NCBI GenBank assembly: GCA_947464515.1
Contig: CANHXF010000084.1
Span: 1-7,145 of the forward strand
From: Flavobacteriales bacterium
GTDB taxonomy: Bacteria > Bacteroidota > Bacteroidia > NS11-12g > UBA955
Length of the DNA stretch: 7,145 nt
Reading direction: 5' to 3'
Positions 1 to 6,102 of this stretch are shown here, in pieces (positions within the stretch are counted from its first letter, which is position 1; every line of letters begins with the position of its first letter). The notes under the pieces were generated by a model. It was not told the origin of the DNA and searched no databases. It saw nothing but the letters and a program-made list of their open reading frames with translations. Made by a program: the position numbers and the translations under genes.

Positions 1-120
1 GGCTGTCGGCATCACCTCAATCAGCGATAATTATTCCTCGTTGGTAACTTGATTATTTACGAAAATAGGATATAAATCCAAGACTAACAGCAGTATATAA
101 ATACTTAACCAAACAGTTTT

Positions 121-825
121 CTACCGTGCCATCCATTGATCGCCTGCGTACTGATCAAAAATCCCGCCCTTGAAGGCCGTCCAGTAGCACGCTTTTAATC
201 CAGCCGATTTCAATCCTTCGTTGGCCCAAGTGTTACAGGTATAAAACAAACTGTATTTGCCCTTGGCCTCATAAAACGCATCGTGATTGGTAAACGCGGC
301 ACCGACAATCTGCTTGGGGACACCCGCCGAATCCGTTTCAAAACGCTGGGAGATATACTGAACCAACTTGAGATAACTTTCCTTGCTCACACAGATTTTT
401 CTGCAGGATGTGCTTTCGCGCAATTTCTTGTAAAATGAAACGTGCATCGCCGAGGAACCGAGATAAAACGCAGCCTTAAATGCCGTACTCAATTTCAATT
501 CGTCCCACGATTTGGTTTCCAAATAAAACCCCTTGTCGCCCCAGCCAAAAGCCACGTTCACCGCACTGCTATCGCCCGATTTGGTCTGCGATGGATTCAC
601 CCATTTACTCCAGTCCATGTATTGATTTCGATACGGAAGCACCAAATCTGTATGCACCCCATTCGTTAGAATATGGATTTCCACCGCTTCCTTCTCACAC
701 TCCTTAAAGTCAGCATTTACCGGAACCGACGATAACACGAAGGCCACCACAAAGTAAAAGCAAATAGACAATAGCAAGAATCCTAGTACTCTGGCAAAGC
801 CTTTGGTAATATTTCTTATTGCCAT
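121..825 (-). CDS. DUF2459 / TIGR02117 family membrane-anchored protein
   Basis: This is a 234-residue protein whose motifs match the TIGR02117/DUF2459 family, a conserved family of unknown biochemical role first noted near urease genes in some bacteria. One hydrophobic segment at residues 12-33 should anchor it in the inner membrane with the rest outside the cytoplasm. Family motifs visible are NGVHTDLVLP (55-64), FGWGDKGFYL (93-102) and YSLFYTCNTWANEGLKSAGL (191-210). The length is normal for the family and both ends look intact. The conserved His58 in a strand-like segment, followed far downstream by Cys197 at the head of a predicted helix, resembles a circularly permuted papain-like layout; that is my inference. 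No urease genes are nearby. A 60-base sample has about 55% G+C, well above most neighbours, so it is probably resident rather than imported. It lies 87 bases downstream of the 913-1536 gene and I see no clear promoter of its own. Family assignment is confident; function is unknown. Confidence 0.88.
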   Translation of the reverse strand: MAIRNITKGFARVLGFLLLSICFYFVVAFVLSSVPVNADFKECEKEAVEIHILTNGVHTDLVLPYRNQYMDWSKWVNPSQTKSGDSSAVNVAFGWGDKGFYLETKSWDELKLSTAFKAAFYLGSSAMHVSFYKKLRESTSCRKICVSKESYLKLVQYISQRFETDSAGVPKQIVGAAFTNHDAFYEAKGKYSLFYTCNTWANEGLKSAGLKACYWTAFKGGIFDQYAGDQWMAR

Positions 826-912
826 GTGAAGTGAATTTTCTTGCCTAAACCGGAAATTAATTGAGAATTCATTTTAAATCAACTGTTAGAATTTCAACGA
901 CGCAAACCGCCT

Positions 913-1536
913 TCAAGGTTTGAAATTTACAGTTACAACCTTCAATTCACCTTCATCGATGATTTCATCTGAGTTTCTGTCGAAAAATATGACAAAATAA
1001 AGGGTGGATTTTTTCATTCGGCTGAATGAACGATCTGTCGTTTCGCTTAAATCGAAACCTGAAATGTTCCATTCAAGTTCAAGGATATTTGCCTTTTTTG
1101 AAATCAAATTTACCCGTTTTTCTGATTCAGTTTCATAGAACAAATAATAATGCCCAGTGGCTGTTACAAGTAGGGTATCACCATACCCATCGCTTGCTGC
1201 TGCCATACCAGAACCCGGTTCCAAATAAGTAGTTTTACTTGTCGACATGCCCACAGTCAAATGCCCTATATCCTTGATATTTTCCAATACGGCGATACTT
1301 GCAGCATAAAATTTCCTTTGTTCAGCATTGTACCGCTTCCCAAAATACCGAATTGAAAACGGCTTTCTTTCCAATTCTATGGTATCACTGAATGCAGTTA
1401 CAACAAAGAGACTGTCCCCTTGAATAAATTTTACATTGTTGTTGATGAGGGCTTGTCCTTCTACCCGAATTACGAGTGTCAAAAACAGACCCATAAGAAA
1501 CGCCCTTTGATTCAATTTCCGAGTCCCAGTATTCAT
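913..1536 (-). CDS. Exported hypothetical protein with an EF-hand-like loop
   Basis: I do not recognise a family. The frame opens further upstream at 1584, but the ATG at 1536 is preferred. It follows the upstream gene's TGA after one base, is preceded by AGGA about eight bases away, and puts the signal peptide near the N-terminus. The product is 207 residues, with a hydrophobic stretch at about 12-25 and a plausible signal peptidase I site after VEG (25-27). Near the C-terminus, residues 186-197 read DRNSDEIIDEGE. This fits the EF-hand loop pattern (acidic or Asn at 1, 3, 5 and 9, Ile at 8, Glu at 12), except that the usual Gly at loop position 6 is Glu. The protein is predicted to be periplasmic or otherwise exported and mostly beta. 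It is co-transcribed with the 294-residue protein encoded just upstream, which also carries a calcium-type loop, so the two may act together. It could instead be an ordinary beta-sandwich lipocalin-like protein; function is unknown. Confidence 0.8.
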   Translation of the reverse strand: MNTGTRKLNQRAFLMGLFLTLVIRVEGQALINNNVKFIQGDSLFVVTAFSDTIELERKPFSIRYFGKRYNAEQRKFYAASIAVLENIKDIGHLTVGMSTSKTTYLEPGSGMAAASDGYGDTLLVTATGHYYLFYETESEKRVNLISKKANILELEWNISGFDLSETTDRSFSRMKKSTLYFVIFFDRNSDEIIDEGELKVVTVNFKP

Positions 1537-1537
1537 A

Positions 1538-2422
1538 TCACAATCCTGTAAACCAATTATAACCATAAATTTTCTTGTATTCATTGGGTGCCGAATTAAG
1601 CACTTTTAATATTTTAAAATTATCCTCGTTAAGTCGTGCAGTAGAAACTATTACTTTACCCGTTTTTCCTTTCGTATTTCTTTCATAAAACACATATTCA
1701 ACAACTTCAACGTTTTCGCCATTCCACCTTTTTTTATACATTTCTGTTTCTCCTGGATGACCATAACATACGCCCCTAATTATTTTCTCCTTGGGAGAAA
1801 AAGTGGGATTGATAAATTCAAAGTTCTTTGAAAATGCTTTTTGATTTTGTCGCAACAAAAAAACATTACTAAATGCTTTCAAGCAACTGCCGTTTTGTCC
1901 ATACCAGTTCACGACGAAATCTTTCAAACCATCACCATTAATGTCTTGAATGGTATCATTTACATAAGCAAGTGACAATTCTTCATGTGAAACGACTTTT
2001 TCAAACTGTTCGTCACCTTTAGAATAGATATCTATATAAACCACACTCGGTTCAATTCTCCTGATTATCAGATGCTGATTTTTTGCAGTAAAATGATAGT
2101 CAATATTGATTTCTACGCTCACTGGAATACTATCAGGAGTAACTTGATAATTCGTAATAAATTTATCCTTATCGATATTCTGATTTGCTATTTTCAGTGC
2201 GTCTTTTAATACCTCATCAAGAGCCAAACTATCTGCATATTCCTGTCTTTCCCTTCTTTTTTGAAAATTTGCAGCTTCTTTTTTATCAAAATTTACTTGT
2301 ATTGAGTCATATTTATCAATTTCCTTGTTCTTGTTTCCGTTGGTAAAAGTTAAAAATAATGGCATCATTAAAATCGCAACAAACCAGATAGTAAGTACGG
2401 TTTTTAAGAGTTTCTTATTCAT
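1538..2422 (-). CDS. Membrane-anchored or exported hypothetical protein with DxNGDG calcium-type motif
   Basis: This 294-residue protein starts with a short basic stretch and one hydrophobic segment (residues 8-27), either an uncleaved N-terminal anchor or a signal peptide. A charged, helical linker (about 45-85) follows, then a mainly beta domain. Residues 160-168 read DINGDGLKD, the Asp/Asn-rich loop found in FG-GAP/VCBS-type and dockerin-like calcium-binding repeats. It is followed by a region with Cys180 and Cys219 and the stretch GVCYGHPGETEMYKKRW (217-233), which I recall from uncharacterised Bacteroidota proteins. Only one such loop is present, so it is not a full FG-GAP propeller. It is first in a two-gene operon, its TGA lying one base before the ATG of the 207-residue partner. 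No clear Bacteroidota promoter is visible in the 156 bases separating it from the antitoxin gene upstream, so read-through from the toxin-antitoxin operon is possible. Function is unknown. Confidence 0.82.
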   Translation of the reverse strand: MNKKLLKTVLTIWFVAILMMPLFLTFTNGNKNKEIDKYDSIQVNFDKKEAANFQKRRERQEYADSLALDEVLKDALKIANQNIDKDKFITNYQVTPDSIPVSVEINIDYHFTAKNQHLIIRRIEPSVVYIDIYSKGDEQFEKVVSHEELSLAYVNDTIQDINGDGLKDFVVNWYGQNGSCLKAFSNVFLLRQNQKAFSKNFEFINPTFSPKEKIIRGVCYGHPGETEMYKKRWNGENVEVVEYVFYERNTKGKTGKVIVSTARLNEDNFKILKVLNSAPNEYKKIYGYNWFTGL

Positions 2423-2578
2423 ATTCTTTAGCTATTGAAAATTTTTGGGCCAATGCAGTAATTACTACAGATAGCCGTTTTATTTCTTGTAAATTTTATA
2501 TTTTTTATTTTCAACGTTCCTAATTTACTCAGTCAATATGTTGAATTTAGTAAATAAAACGATATTTTACACCCAATA

Positions 2579-3583
2579 TTAAAACGGATTTAATTCAAAT
2601 GCAAATTCGTAACTGATTACGCTTTTTTTCTTTTCATTTTTCTTCCATGCTTCTTCCAAATGACTTAATTCAATGATATCTAAAGTGCTGGTTTCTTTGA
2701 ATGCATTTGCAACTTTTTCCAAAGTAAATAATTCATTTTCAGTGAATAAATCAGCATTGAAAACTCGACCTTTTCTTGTCTTAAACTGTTCCCCAGTATA
2801 ACCATTTGGAAACTCGGTAGTTTGAATTTCTATCTCATCTTTGTTAACTAAATATTCGAATATACTTTGAAAATTATTGGGTACTGGACCCATATCAATG
2901 GCATTGTATCTCAAACCGCTAATTGAAAAACAACTTTGCTTGAACATGAAAAAATCAGCATAAAACAAGAGTTTATTCATCTTGGTTTTGAACGGCGACA
3001 ATTTATCGGTAAAAAAAACAACCATTTCAGTGAACTTTTCAAAGTTGGGATTTCTGTATCCAGAATAAATATCAGCCATACGGTTGCCCAGTAAATACTC
3101 TTTGAAATTCGAATTGACACTGTTTCGATTATTTTCTTCTGACAATAACTGTGCTTTCTGAATTAATTTCACCTTAGATTTTTCTTCCAACGTGCCACAT
3201 AGCTCAATCATAGATATAAATTTCTTAGGATCGTCAACCATTTGAATCAATTTGGCATTGGCTACGCTGGGCATTTCACCTGATTCATATTGGCGGTAAC
3301 TGTTCACACCAAACCCTAAGATTTCCGACATTTTGGCTGCTGAAAGACCGTATTTTTCCCGAATTCTAAGGATTTCATCCGGAAACGTAATATTAAACTT
3401 GTCTCGGTATTTATTATATACCTGATTCATATTCACCTCGTCTAATTCCGTTGTAGTAAATTGTTCCCCGCTATTCTCGCATCTGTAATAATGAAAAATG
3501 ATTTCAAACATTTCCTTCCTGAAATTCATAGAACGGCGCTCTTTGATCAATTTCATTTCCTTACCTGTGATTGGACTTTTCAT
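2579..3583 (-). CDS. MqsA-like / Xre HTH / Panacea (DUF4065) fusion antitoxin
   Basis: This 334-residue antitoxin has three parts. Residues 1-45 align by eye with the MqsA N-terminal domain, whose CPxC and CxxC zinc ligands are here Ser3, Thr6, Cys35 and Ser38, so a zinc site is unlikely. Residues about 68-105 form an MqsA/Xre-type helix-turn-helix with GFGVNSYRQYESG (90-102). Asn94 corresponds to DNA-contacting Asn97 of E. coli MqsA, and Gln98 replaces its Arg101. Residues about 180-330 are a Panacea domain, with KLLFYADFF (204-212), ISGLRYNAIDMGPVP (221-235) and SHLEEAW (307-313). In this family the Panacea domain is known to neutralise a partner toxin. The likely target is the MqsR-like toxin encoded six bases upstream; toxin-first order matches mqsRA. 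It probably represses the operon by binding the palindrome upstream of the toxin gene. The start has a weak AGAG sequence before it. Domain calls are strong; partner and operator are inferred. Confidence 0.9.
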   Translation of the reverse strand: MKSPITGKEMKLIKERRSMNFRKEMFEIIFHYYRCENSGEQFTTTELDEVNMNQVYNKYRDKFNITFPDEILRIREKYGLSAAKMSEILGFGVNSYRQYESGEMPSVANAKLIQMVDDPKKFISMIELCGTLEEKSKVKLIQKAQLLSEENNRNSVNSNFKEYLLGNRMADIYSGYRNPNFEKFTEMVVFFTDKLSPFKTKMNKLLFYADFFMFKQSCFSISGLRYNAIDMGPVPNNFQSIFEYLVNKDEIEIQTTEFPNGYTGEQFKTRKGRVFNADLFTENELFTLEKVANAFKETSTLDIIELSHLEEAWKKNEKKKSVISYEFAFELNPF

Positions 3584-3589
3584 ATATCT

Positions 3590-3937
3590 CTATTTTAAAG
3601 GGTAATTCATTTTGTGCTGTGCCAAGTGAAACGAAATGCAGATAACACTACTCCCCATTGGCCCAATTGTGATTTTAATGTACACTTCCTTTTGCTTTAC
3701 TATTTTGCCAAACACCCACATATCCGCACCGCCATACATCTTTTCTTCCAATGGACCTTCGCTATAATCTCTGGTTTCGATAGCATTAAGGATGGCCTTT
3801 CTCTCTATTGGACGAATTTCCAAATCCACCAACGCCTGGGTATTTTTACCCCTGTCGTCCCGGAAAAGCACATCCCAAAACTTCATCTTTTCTTTGAAGT
3901 CTTTCAAAAAAGTGGCCACTTCCAATTCCCTACGCAT
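3590..3937 (-). CDS. MqsR-like type II toxin (probable mRNA interferase)
   Basis: This is a 115-residue small protein encoded directly before the antitoxin, with six bases between them. By eye it aligns with the second half of E. coli MqsR: DYSEGP (57-62) with the DFYKS region, MWVF (73-76) with the IWQD region, and EVYIKI (84-89) then CISFH (100-104) with QVYLKI and VSF. The C-terminus extends about ten residues further and ends MNYPLK. MqsR is a RelE-fold ribonuclease that cuts mRNA, mainly at GC-containing trinucleotides. Tyr86 matches its Tyr81, but the positions of catalytic Lys56 and Gln68 appear to be Glu60 and Val75, so the mechanism may differ. The start is well fixed: GGAGG lies five bases before the ATG, and a good promoter is just upstream. 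An alternative is another RelE/HigB-like toxin. That it is a toxin is likely from context; the MqsR assignment is moderate. Confidence 0.78.
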   Translation of the reverse strand: MRRELEVATFLKDFKEKMKFWDVLFRDDRGKNTQALVDLEIRPIERKAILNAIETRDYSEGPLEEKMYGGADMWVFGKIVKQKEVYIKITIGPMGSSVICISFHLAQHKMNYPLK

Positions 3938-3938
3938 T

Positions 3939-3949
3939 CATTCCTCCTC
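3939..3949 (-). promoter_or_regulatory. Strong Shine-Dalgarno sequence of the toxin gene
   Basis: The minus strand reads GAGGAGGAATG just before the toxin's ATG at 3937. GGAGG is placed five bases from that start, and the intervening earlier ATG is too close to the purine run to be used. Bacteroidota genes mostly lack Shine-Dalgarno sequences, and the other starts in this window show at most weak ones, so this site is unusual and fixes the start. Confidence 0.7.
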
Positions 3950-3953
3950 ACTA

Positions 3954-3983
3954 CAAAAGTAGTCAATTTTAGCATAAAAACAA
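3954..3983 (-). promoter_or_regulatory. Bacteroidota-type promoter of the toxin-antitoxin operon
   Basis: On the minus strand there is TACTTTTG at 3961-3954, a full match to the Bacteroidota -7 consensus TAnnTTTG. It is preceded after exactly 19 bases by TTG at 3983-3981, fitting the -33 element. Transcription would start a few bases further on, giving a leader of roughly 10-15 bases that carries the GGAGG ribosome site. The -33 TTG lies inside the left arm of the palindrome at 3973-4002, so a bound repressor would block sigma factor access. Confidence 0.7.
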
Positions 3984-4011
3984 CTATAAAGTTGTATTTA
4001 TGGACATAAAT
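3973..4011. promoter_or_regulatory. Probable antitoxin operator: overlapping palindromes
   Basis: Two palindromes overlap. The first spans 3973-4002, with 13-base arms (3973-3985 and 3990-4002) that match at 12 of 13 positions around the spacer ATAA; its centre is ACAACT-ATAA-AGTTGT. The second is a perfect seven-base repeat, ATTTATG-GA-CATAAAT, at 3996-4011. The pair therefore gives three CATAAA-type half-sites in alternating orientation. The first palindrome covers the -33 element of the toxin promoter. E. coli MqsA binds a related palindrome, AACCT and AGGTT arms around a short spacer, in its own promoter. Autorepression by the MqsA-like antitoxin encoded downstream is the likely role. Confidence 0.65.
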
Positions 4012-4044
4012 TCCCAATATTTCACTTTTATTAAATTTTACTAC

Positions 4045-4728
4045 TCACCGAACCAAGTTCAGTGAGTTTCCTCCAATGAGCACGTAATCATTGGGATCAA
4101 AATTGTTTGAATGAACAAGAGAATCTGTTACTCGACACAATGAAAATATACCCACTGTTTCTTCTTTATGTATCTGGTTATACACCTCTTTAAACTCAAT
4201 ATTTTTTGGCAAAGCTGTAATTTCTGTTATCATGTTGGATGATCCATTTTCTCCTGTAACGATTACTGGACAATACGCATCTGTCAGGGTTTTGGAGACA
4301 ATTTCTATGTTCACCCGATCCGTAAAGCTATCTATGAGCGTATTTTTCTGTATATTAAACAAATAGAATTTACGAAATGTGGTTGATGCTTGAATTTTTA
4401 CAGTGTCATTTGCAGTGCGCGTAATCGAACCAAAACAGTTCAACAATTCAAGCTCATTTTGATGATTTCCTGTGCATCCATCAACATTGCTAACGCTTAT
4501 ATTTCCTATAGAATCAAGCGATATCTGATATCTCGAATTATCGTTGCTCCCCCGCCGCGTAGATTGCAGCCTAAACCTTTTCGGGTCTTTTACTTGATCA
4601 CCAAAATAAATGGTTTGTTTGGGTTGTAATTCGCCCGATCTATATCCTTTGTCTTTTTTCCGAGGGCCAAAAGAGCTCAATGAGAAAAACAAAACTGCCA
4701 AAGCACTCATTTTCAGTATTTTCTTCAT
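4045..4728 (-). CDS. Exported hypothetical protein with four cysteines
   Basis: I do not recognise a family. The product is 227 residues with a basic N-terminus (MKKILK), a hydrophobic core (residues 8-20) and a likely signal peptide ending near SSFG (18-21), followed by a charged KKDK stretch. There is no lipobox cysteine, so it is probably soluble in the periplasm or secreted. Four cysteines remain in the mature part (85, 98, 153, 198), enough for two disulfides after export. The rest has the alternating pattern of a beta-rich fold, with no catalytic motif that I can see. The gene stands alone: 107 bases separate it from the toxin gene downstream, and the palindromic operator occupies much of that gap. 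No convincing promoter is visible upstream; the nearest candidate, TAGATTCG at 4740-4733, is a poor match and too near the start. A 60-base sample is about 37% G+C. Function is unknown. Confidence 0.78.
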   Translation of the reverse strand: MKKILKMSALAVLFFSLSSFGPRKKDKGYRSGELQPKQTIYFGDQVKDPKRFRLQSTRRGSNDNSRYQISLDSIGNISVSNVDGCTGNHQNELELLNCFGSITRTANDTVKIQASTTFRKFYLFNIQKNTLIDSFTDRVNIEIVSKTLTDAYCPVIVTGENGSSNMITEITALPKNIEFKEVYNQIHKEETVGIFSLCRVTDSLVHSNNFDPNDYVLIGGNSLNLVR

Positions 4729-4802
4729 TGAACGAATCTAAATGAATAAATTTAAAGAAATTAGTAAGGCCGATTATTTTTCGACGAACTTCAAATCCTA
4801 AT

Positions 4803-4894
4803 TTACACCGGATCAAACTTGATCATCCATTCGATGCCAAATTTGTCGCGAAACATCGCAAAACAACTGCCATCCGGACTCTCAGTCATTTGAA
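4803..4894 (-). pseudogene. 3' remnant of a PhnB-like VOC (glyoxalase-fold) family gene
   Basis: A short minus-strand frame ending in TAA at 4805-4803 encodes, after an ATG at 4889, 28 residues that contain SPDGSCFAMFRDKFGIEWMI. This is the recognisable C-terminal strand of PhnB/YjdN-like VOC-family proteins, where the pattern is Gly-Met-Phe-x-Asp-Lys-Phe-Gly-Ile-x-Trp-Met. Full-length members have about 130-150 residues, so roughly the first 80% is missing. Upstream the sequence passes straight into the 3' end of the DUF6263-type remnant, whose stop codon lies at 4897-4895, so a deletion seems to have joined the two. The fragment is too short to fold as a VOC domain. Its codons and G+C resemble the neighbouring remnant rather than the AT-rich genes. 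The family call rests on one motif, but that motif is distinctive. Confidence 0.65.
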
Positions 4895-5330
4895 TTATTG
4901 ATTCTTGTACAACATGGAATTTTTCATCACCATAGGAATTGTCAATCCATCAGGCAGTTTCTCATTTTTCTTGATATACACTGTCCCCTGTAGTTCCTGG
5001 TTGATTTTCGCCTCGATCACCCAACCCGTTGCTTTGTCTAAAACGATTTCAGATTTCATCGCGCCAGACAAATCGTACCGCGTAGGCATACCCCTGATCG
5101 GTAAATAAGTATCGGTAGTTGTGATAATTGACTCACCCACAATCACATGGCTTTTGGCATTGATTTCGGATAGTGTATAGGTCGACATCACATCTGCAGT
5201 CATCCCCGCACCTGCACCCAACTTCGTTTTAATTCCCCAATTCCAAGTTCAACTTTAATTCAACCGACTGTCCGTAAGCTGATCGCAGGCACATCAATGC
5301 CAGCAGTGTGTAGATTATTCTTCTTACCAT
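4895..5330 (-). pseudogene. DUF6263-type exported protein gene, internally deleted and frameshifted
   Basis: The 5' part starts at the ATG at 5330 and encodes a signal peptide with export signal MVRRIIYTLLALMCLRSAYG, followed by QSVELKLNLELGN, then a TAA at 5231-5229 after 33 residues. The 3' part is in another frame. It is open from about 5240 and runs to the TAA at 4897-4895, containing GAGAGMTADVMSTYTLSEI, GMPTRYDLSGAMKSEI and KATGWVIEAKINQELQG. The last two resemble the C-terminal half of DUF6263-type exported proteins of Bacteroidota, as I recall them. Those proteins have about 250-300 residues; the two parts together have only about 145. A central segment of some 100-150 codons therefore appears deleted, with a frame change at the join near 5230-5245. 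The 108-residue 3' frame has only a TTG as possible start (5221) and no signal peptide, so it is unlikely to give a working product. The original promoter is still recognisable. Confidence 0.7.
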
Positions 5331-5338
5331 TGAATTGA

Positions 5339-5368
5339 TAAAGGTACAATTCTTTCCCGCAAAGCCAA
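5339..5368 (-). promoter_or_regulatory. Bacteroidota-type promoter of the decayed DUF6263-type gene
   Basis: On the minus strand TACCTTTA (5346-5339) matches TAnnTTTG at all but the last base. A TTG lies at 5368-5366, again separated by exactly 19 bases. The ATG of the decayed gene follows nine bases after the -7 element, so the leader would be very short. The promoter may now only transcribe the remnant. Confidence 0.5.
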
Positions 5369-5445
5369 TCAAACAAGAGCTTCAAATACCTATCAGGAAA
5401 CAATTTAACCCATGATCCGTATTTTGCTCATTTTTCTATCCTACA

Positions 5446-6078
5446 TTATTTAATTTCAATAGATTCTCCTAAAAATTTCGGCTCTTTGTGAATCATCAAA
5501 TCTAGGAAAACTTTCACACGAGCAAACTTTTCCCTAATGTTTGTCTTGAATCCATTGTACACATCAACGTCTGTCGCATTGTATCCAATCGCTTGAAGAT
5601 TCATTTTCATTGCAATAAATATTGCTCTTCTGTTGTGAAAATCTTGCGATATTATAGTAAAATTACTTTGTCCGAAGATTTTGTTCATTCGAATTACTGA
5701 ATCATAGGTCCTAAAACCAGCATAGTCCAAGAATATTCTCTCTTCAGGGATTCCTCGCAGTAATAATTCTCTTTTCATGTCTTGCGGTTCATTATAACTC
5801 ATCTTTCGATTGTCTCCACTAATAACGATGAATTCTATTTTCTTGGCATTATACAAATCAACTGTAGCTTGAATCCTATTTTCAAAGTATTGATTTAATT
5901 CACCAGATCGCAAGTATTTTGAGGTTCCCAAAAGTAGACCAACCTTATTCTTTGGAATACTATTAACATCCTTATAGACTAGATCCTTAGTAACTTTTTC
6001 TATACTGCGATTTGCAATCCAAGTAACCAATGATATTAGAATCAATCCCAAAAGCAAAAACCACTTGATTTTCTTCAT
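5446..6078 (-). CDS. sanA: SanA-type envelope barrier protein (DUF218 family)
   Basis: This 210-residue inner-membrane protein closely follows E. coli SanA. Its parts are an N-terminal membrane anchor (residues 4-21), VGLLLGTSKYLRSGELNQYF (46-65), NRIQATVDLYNAKKIEFIVI (67-86), SGDN (87-90), SYNEP (94-98), LDYAGFRTYDSVIR (117-130), the SQDFHNRRAIFIA stretch (144-156) and the C-terminal HKEPKFLG (197-204). SanA/YdcF proteins have a Rossmann-like DUF218 fold facing the periplasm. In E. coli, SanA supports the outer-membrane barrier, and its loss lets vancomycin in at high temperature; the molecular activity is not settled. The length is close to but slightly shorter than E. coli SanA (about 239), which has a longer tail. 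The start gives a textbook anchor. A 60-base sample shows about 43% G+C. The gene lies just downstream of the attC-like element, and the last ten bases of that element end 24 bases before its ATG, so its original promoter may have been displaced. Confidence 0.92.
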   Translation of the reverse strand: MKKIKWFLLLGLILISLVTWIANRSIEKVTKDLVYKDVNSIPKNKVGLLLGTSKYLRSGELNQYFENRIQATVDLYNAKKIEFIVISGDNRKMSYNEPQDMKRELLLRGIPEERIFLDYAGFRTYDSVIRMNKIFGQSNFTIISQDFHNRRAIFIAMKMNLQAIGYNATDVDVYNGFKTNIREKFARVKVFLDLMIHKEPKFLGESIEIK

Positions 6079-6102
6079 AATGCTTGTTAGTAAAATTTAT
6101 AT

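Noticed and set aside
2..52. Possible tail of a plus-strand gene (ends SDNYSSLVT, stop at 50-52)
   Set aside because: Sixteen codons at the window edge are not enough to tell a gene from chance, and other frames are open for a similar distance.
442..707. Two overlapping 75-codon plus-strand frames opposite the DUF2459 gene
   Set aside because: Both lie inside a gene with clear family motifs and show no start signals or recognisable domains.
1537..1584. A 16-residue N-terminal extension of the 913-1536 gene
   Set aside because: It would overlap the upstream gene by 47 bases and bury the signal peptide. The ATG at 1536, one base past the upstream stop, is a better start.
2423..2578. Terminator or promoter between the antitoxin gene and the 1538-2422 gene
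   Set aside because: I found no GC-rich hairpin followed by a T run and no TAnnTTTG element with a spaced TTG, so neither is reported.
3614..4009. A 131-codon plus-strand open frame opposite the toxin gene and its operator
   Set aside because: It is antisense to a well-supported toxin gene with promoter and ribosome site. Its translation is rich in His, Phe and Trp without family motifs, as expected from a shadow frame.
4733..4740. TAGATTCG as a -7 element for the 4045-4728 gene
   Set aside because: It misses the TTTG core and is only four bases from the ATG, leaving no room for a leader, and no spaced TTG is convincing.
5405..5431. Minus-strand mini-frame MSKIRIMG upstream of the decayed gene
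   Set aside because: It is nine codons including the stop, has no ribosome site, and fits chance. It lies upstream of the likely promoter rather than in a leader.
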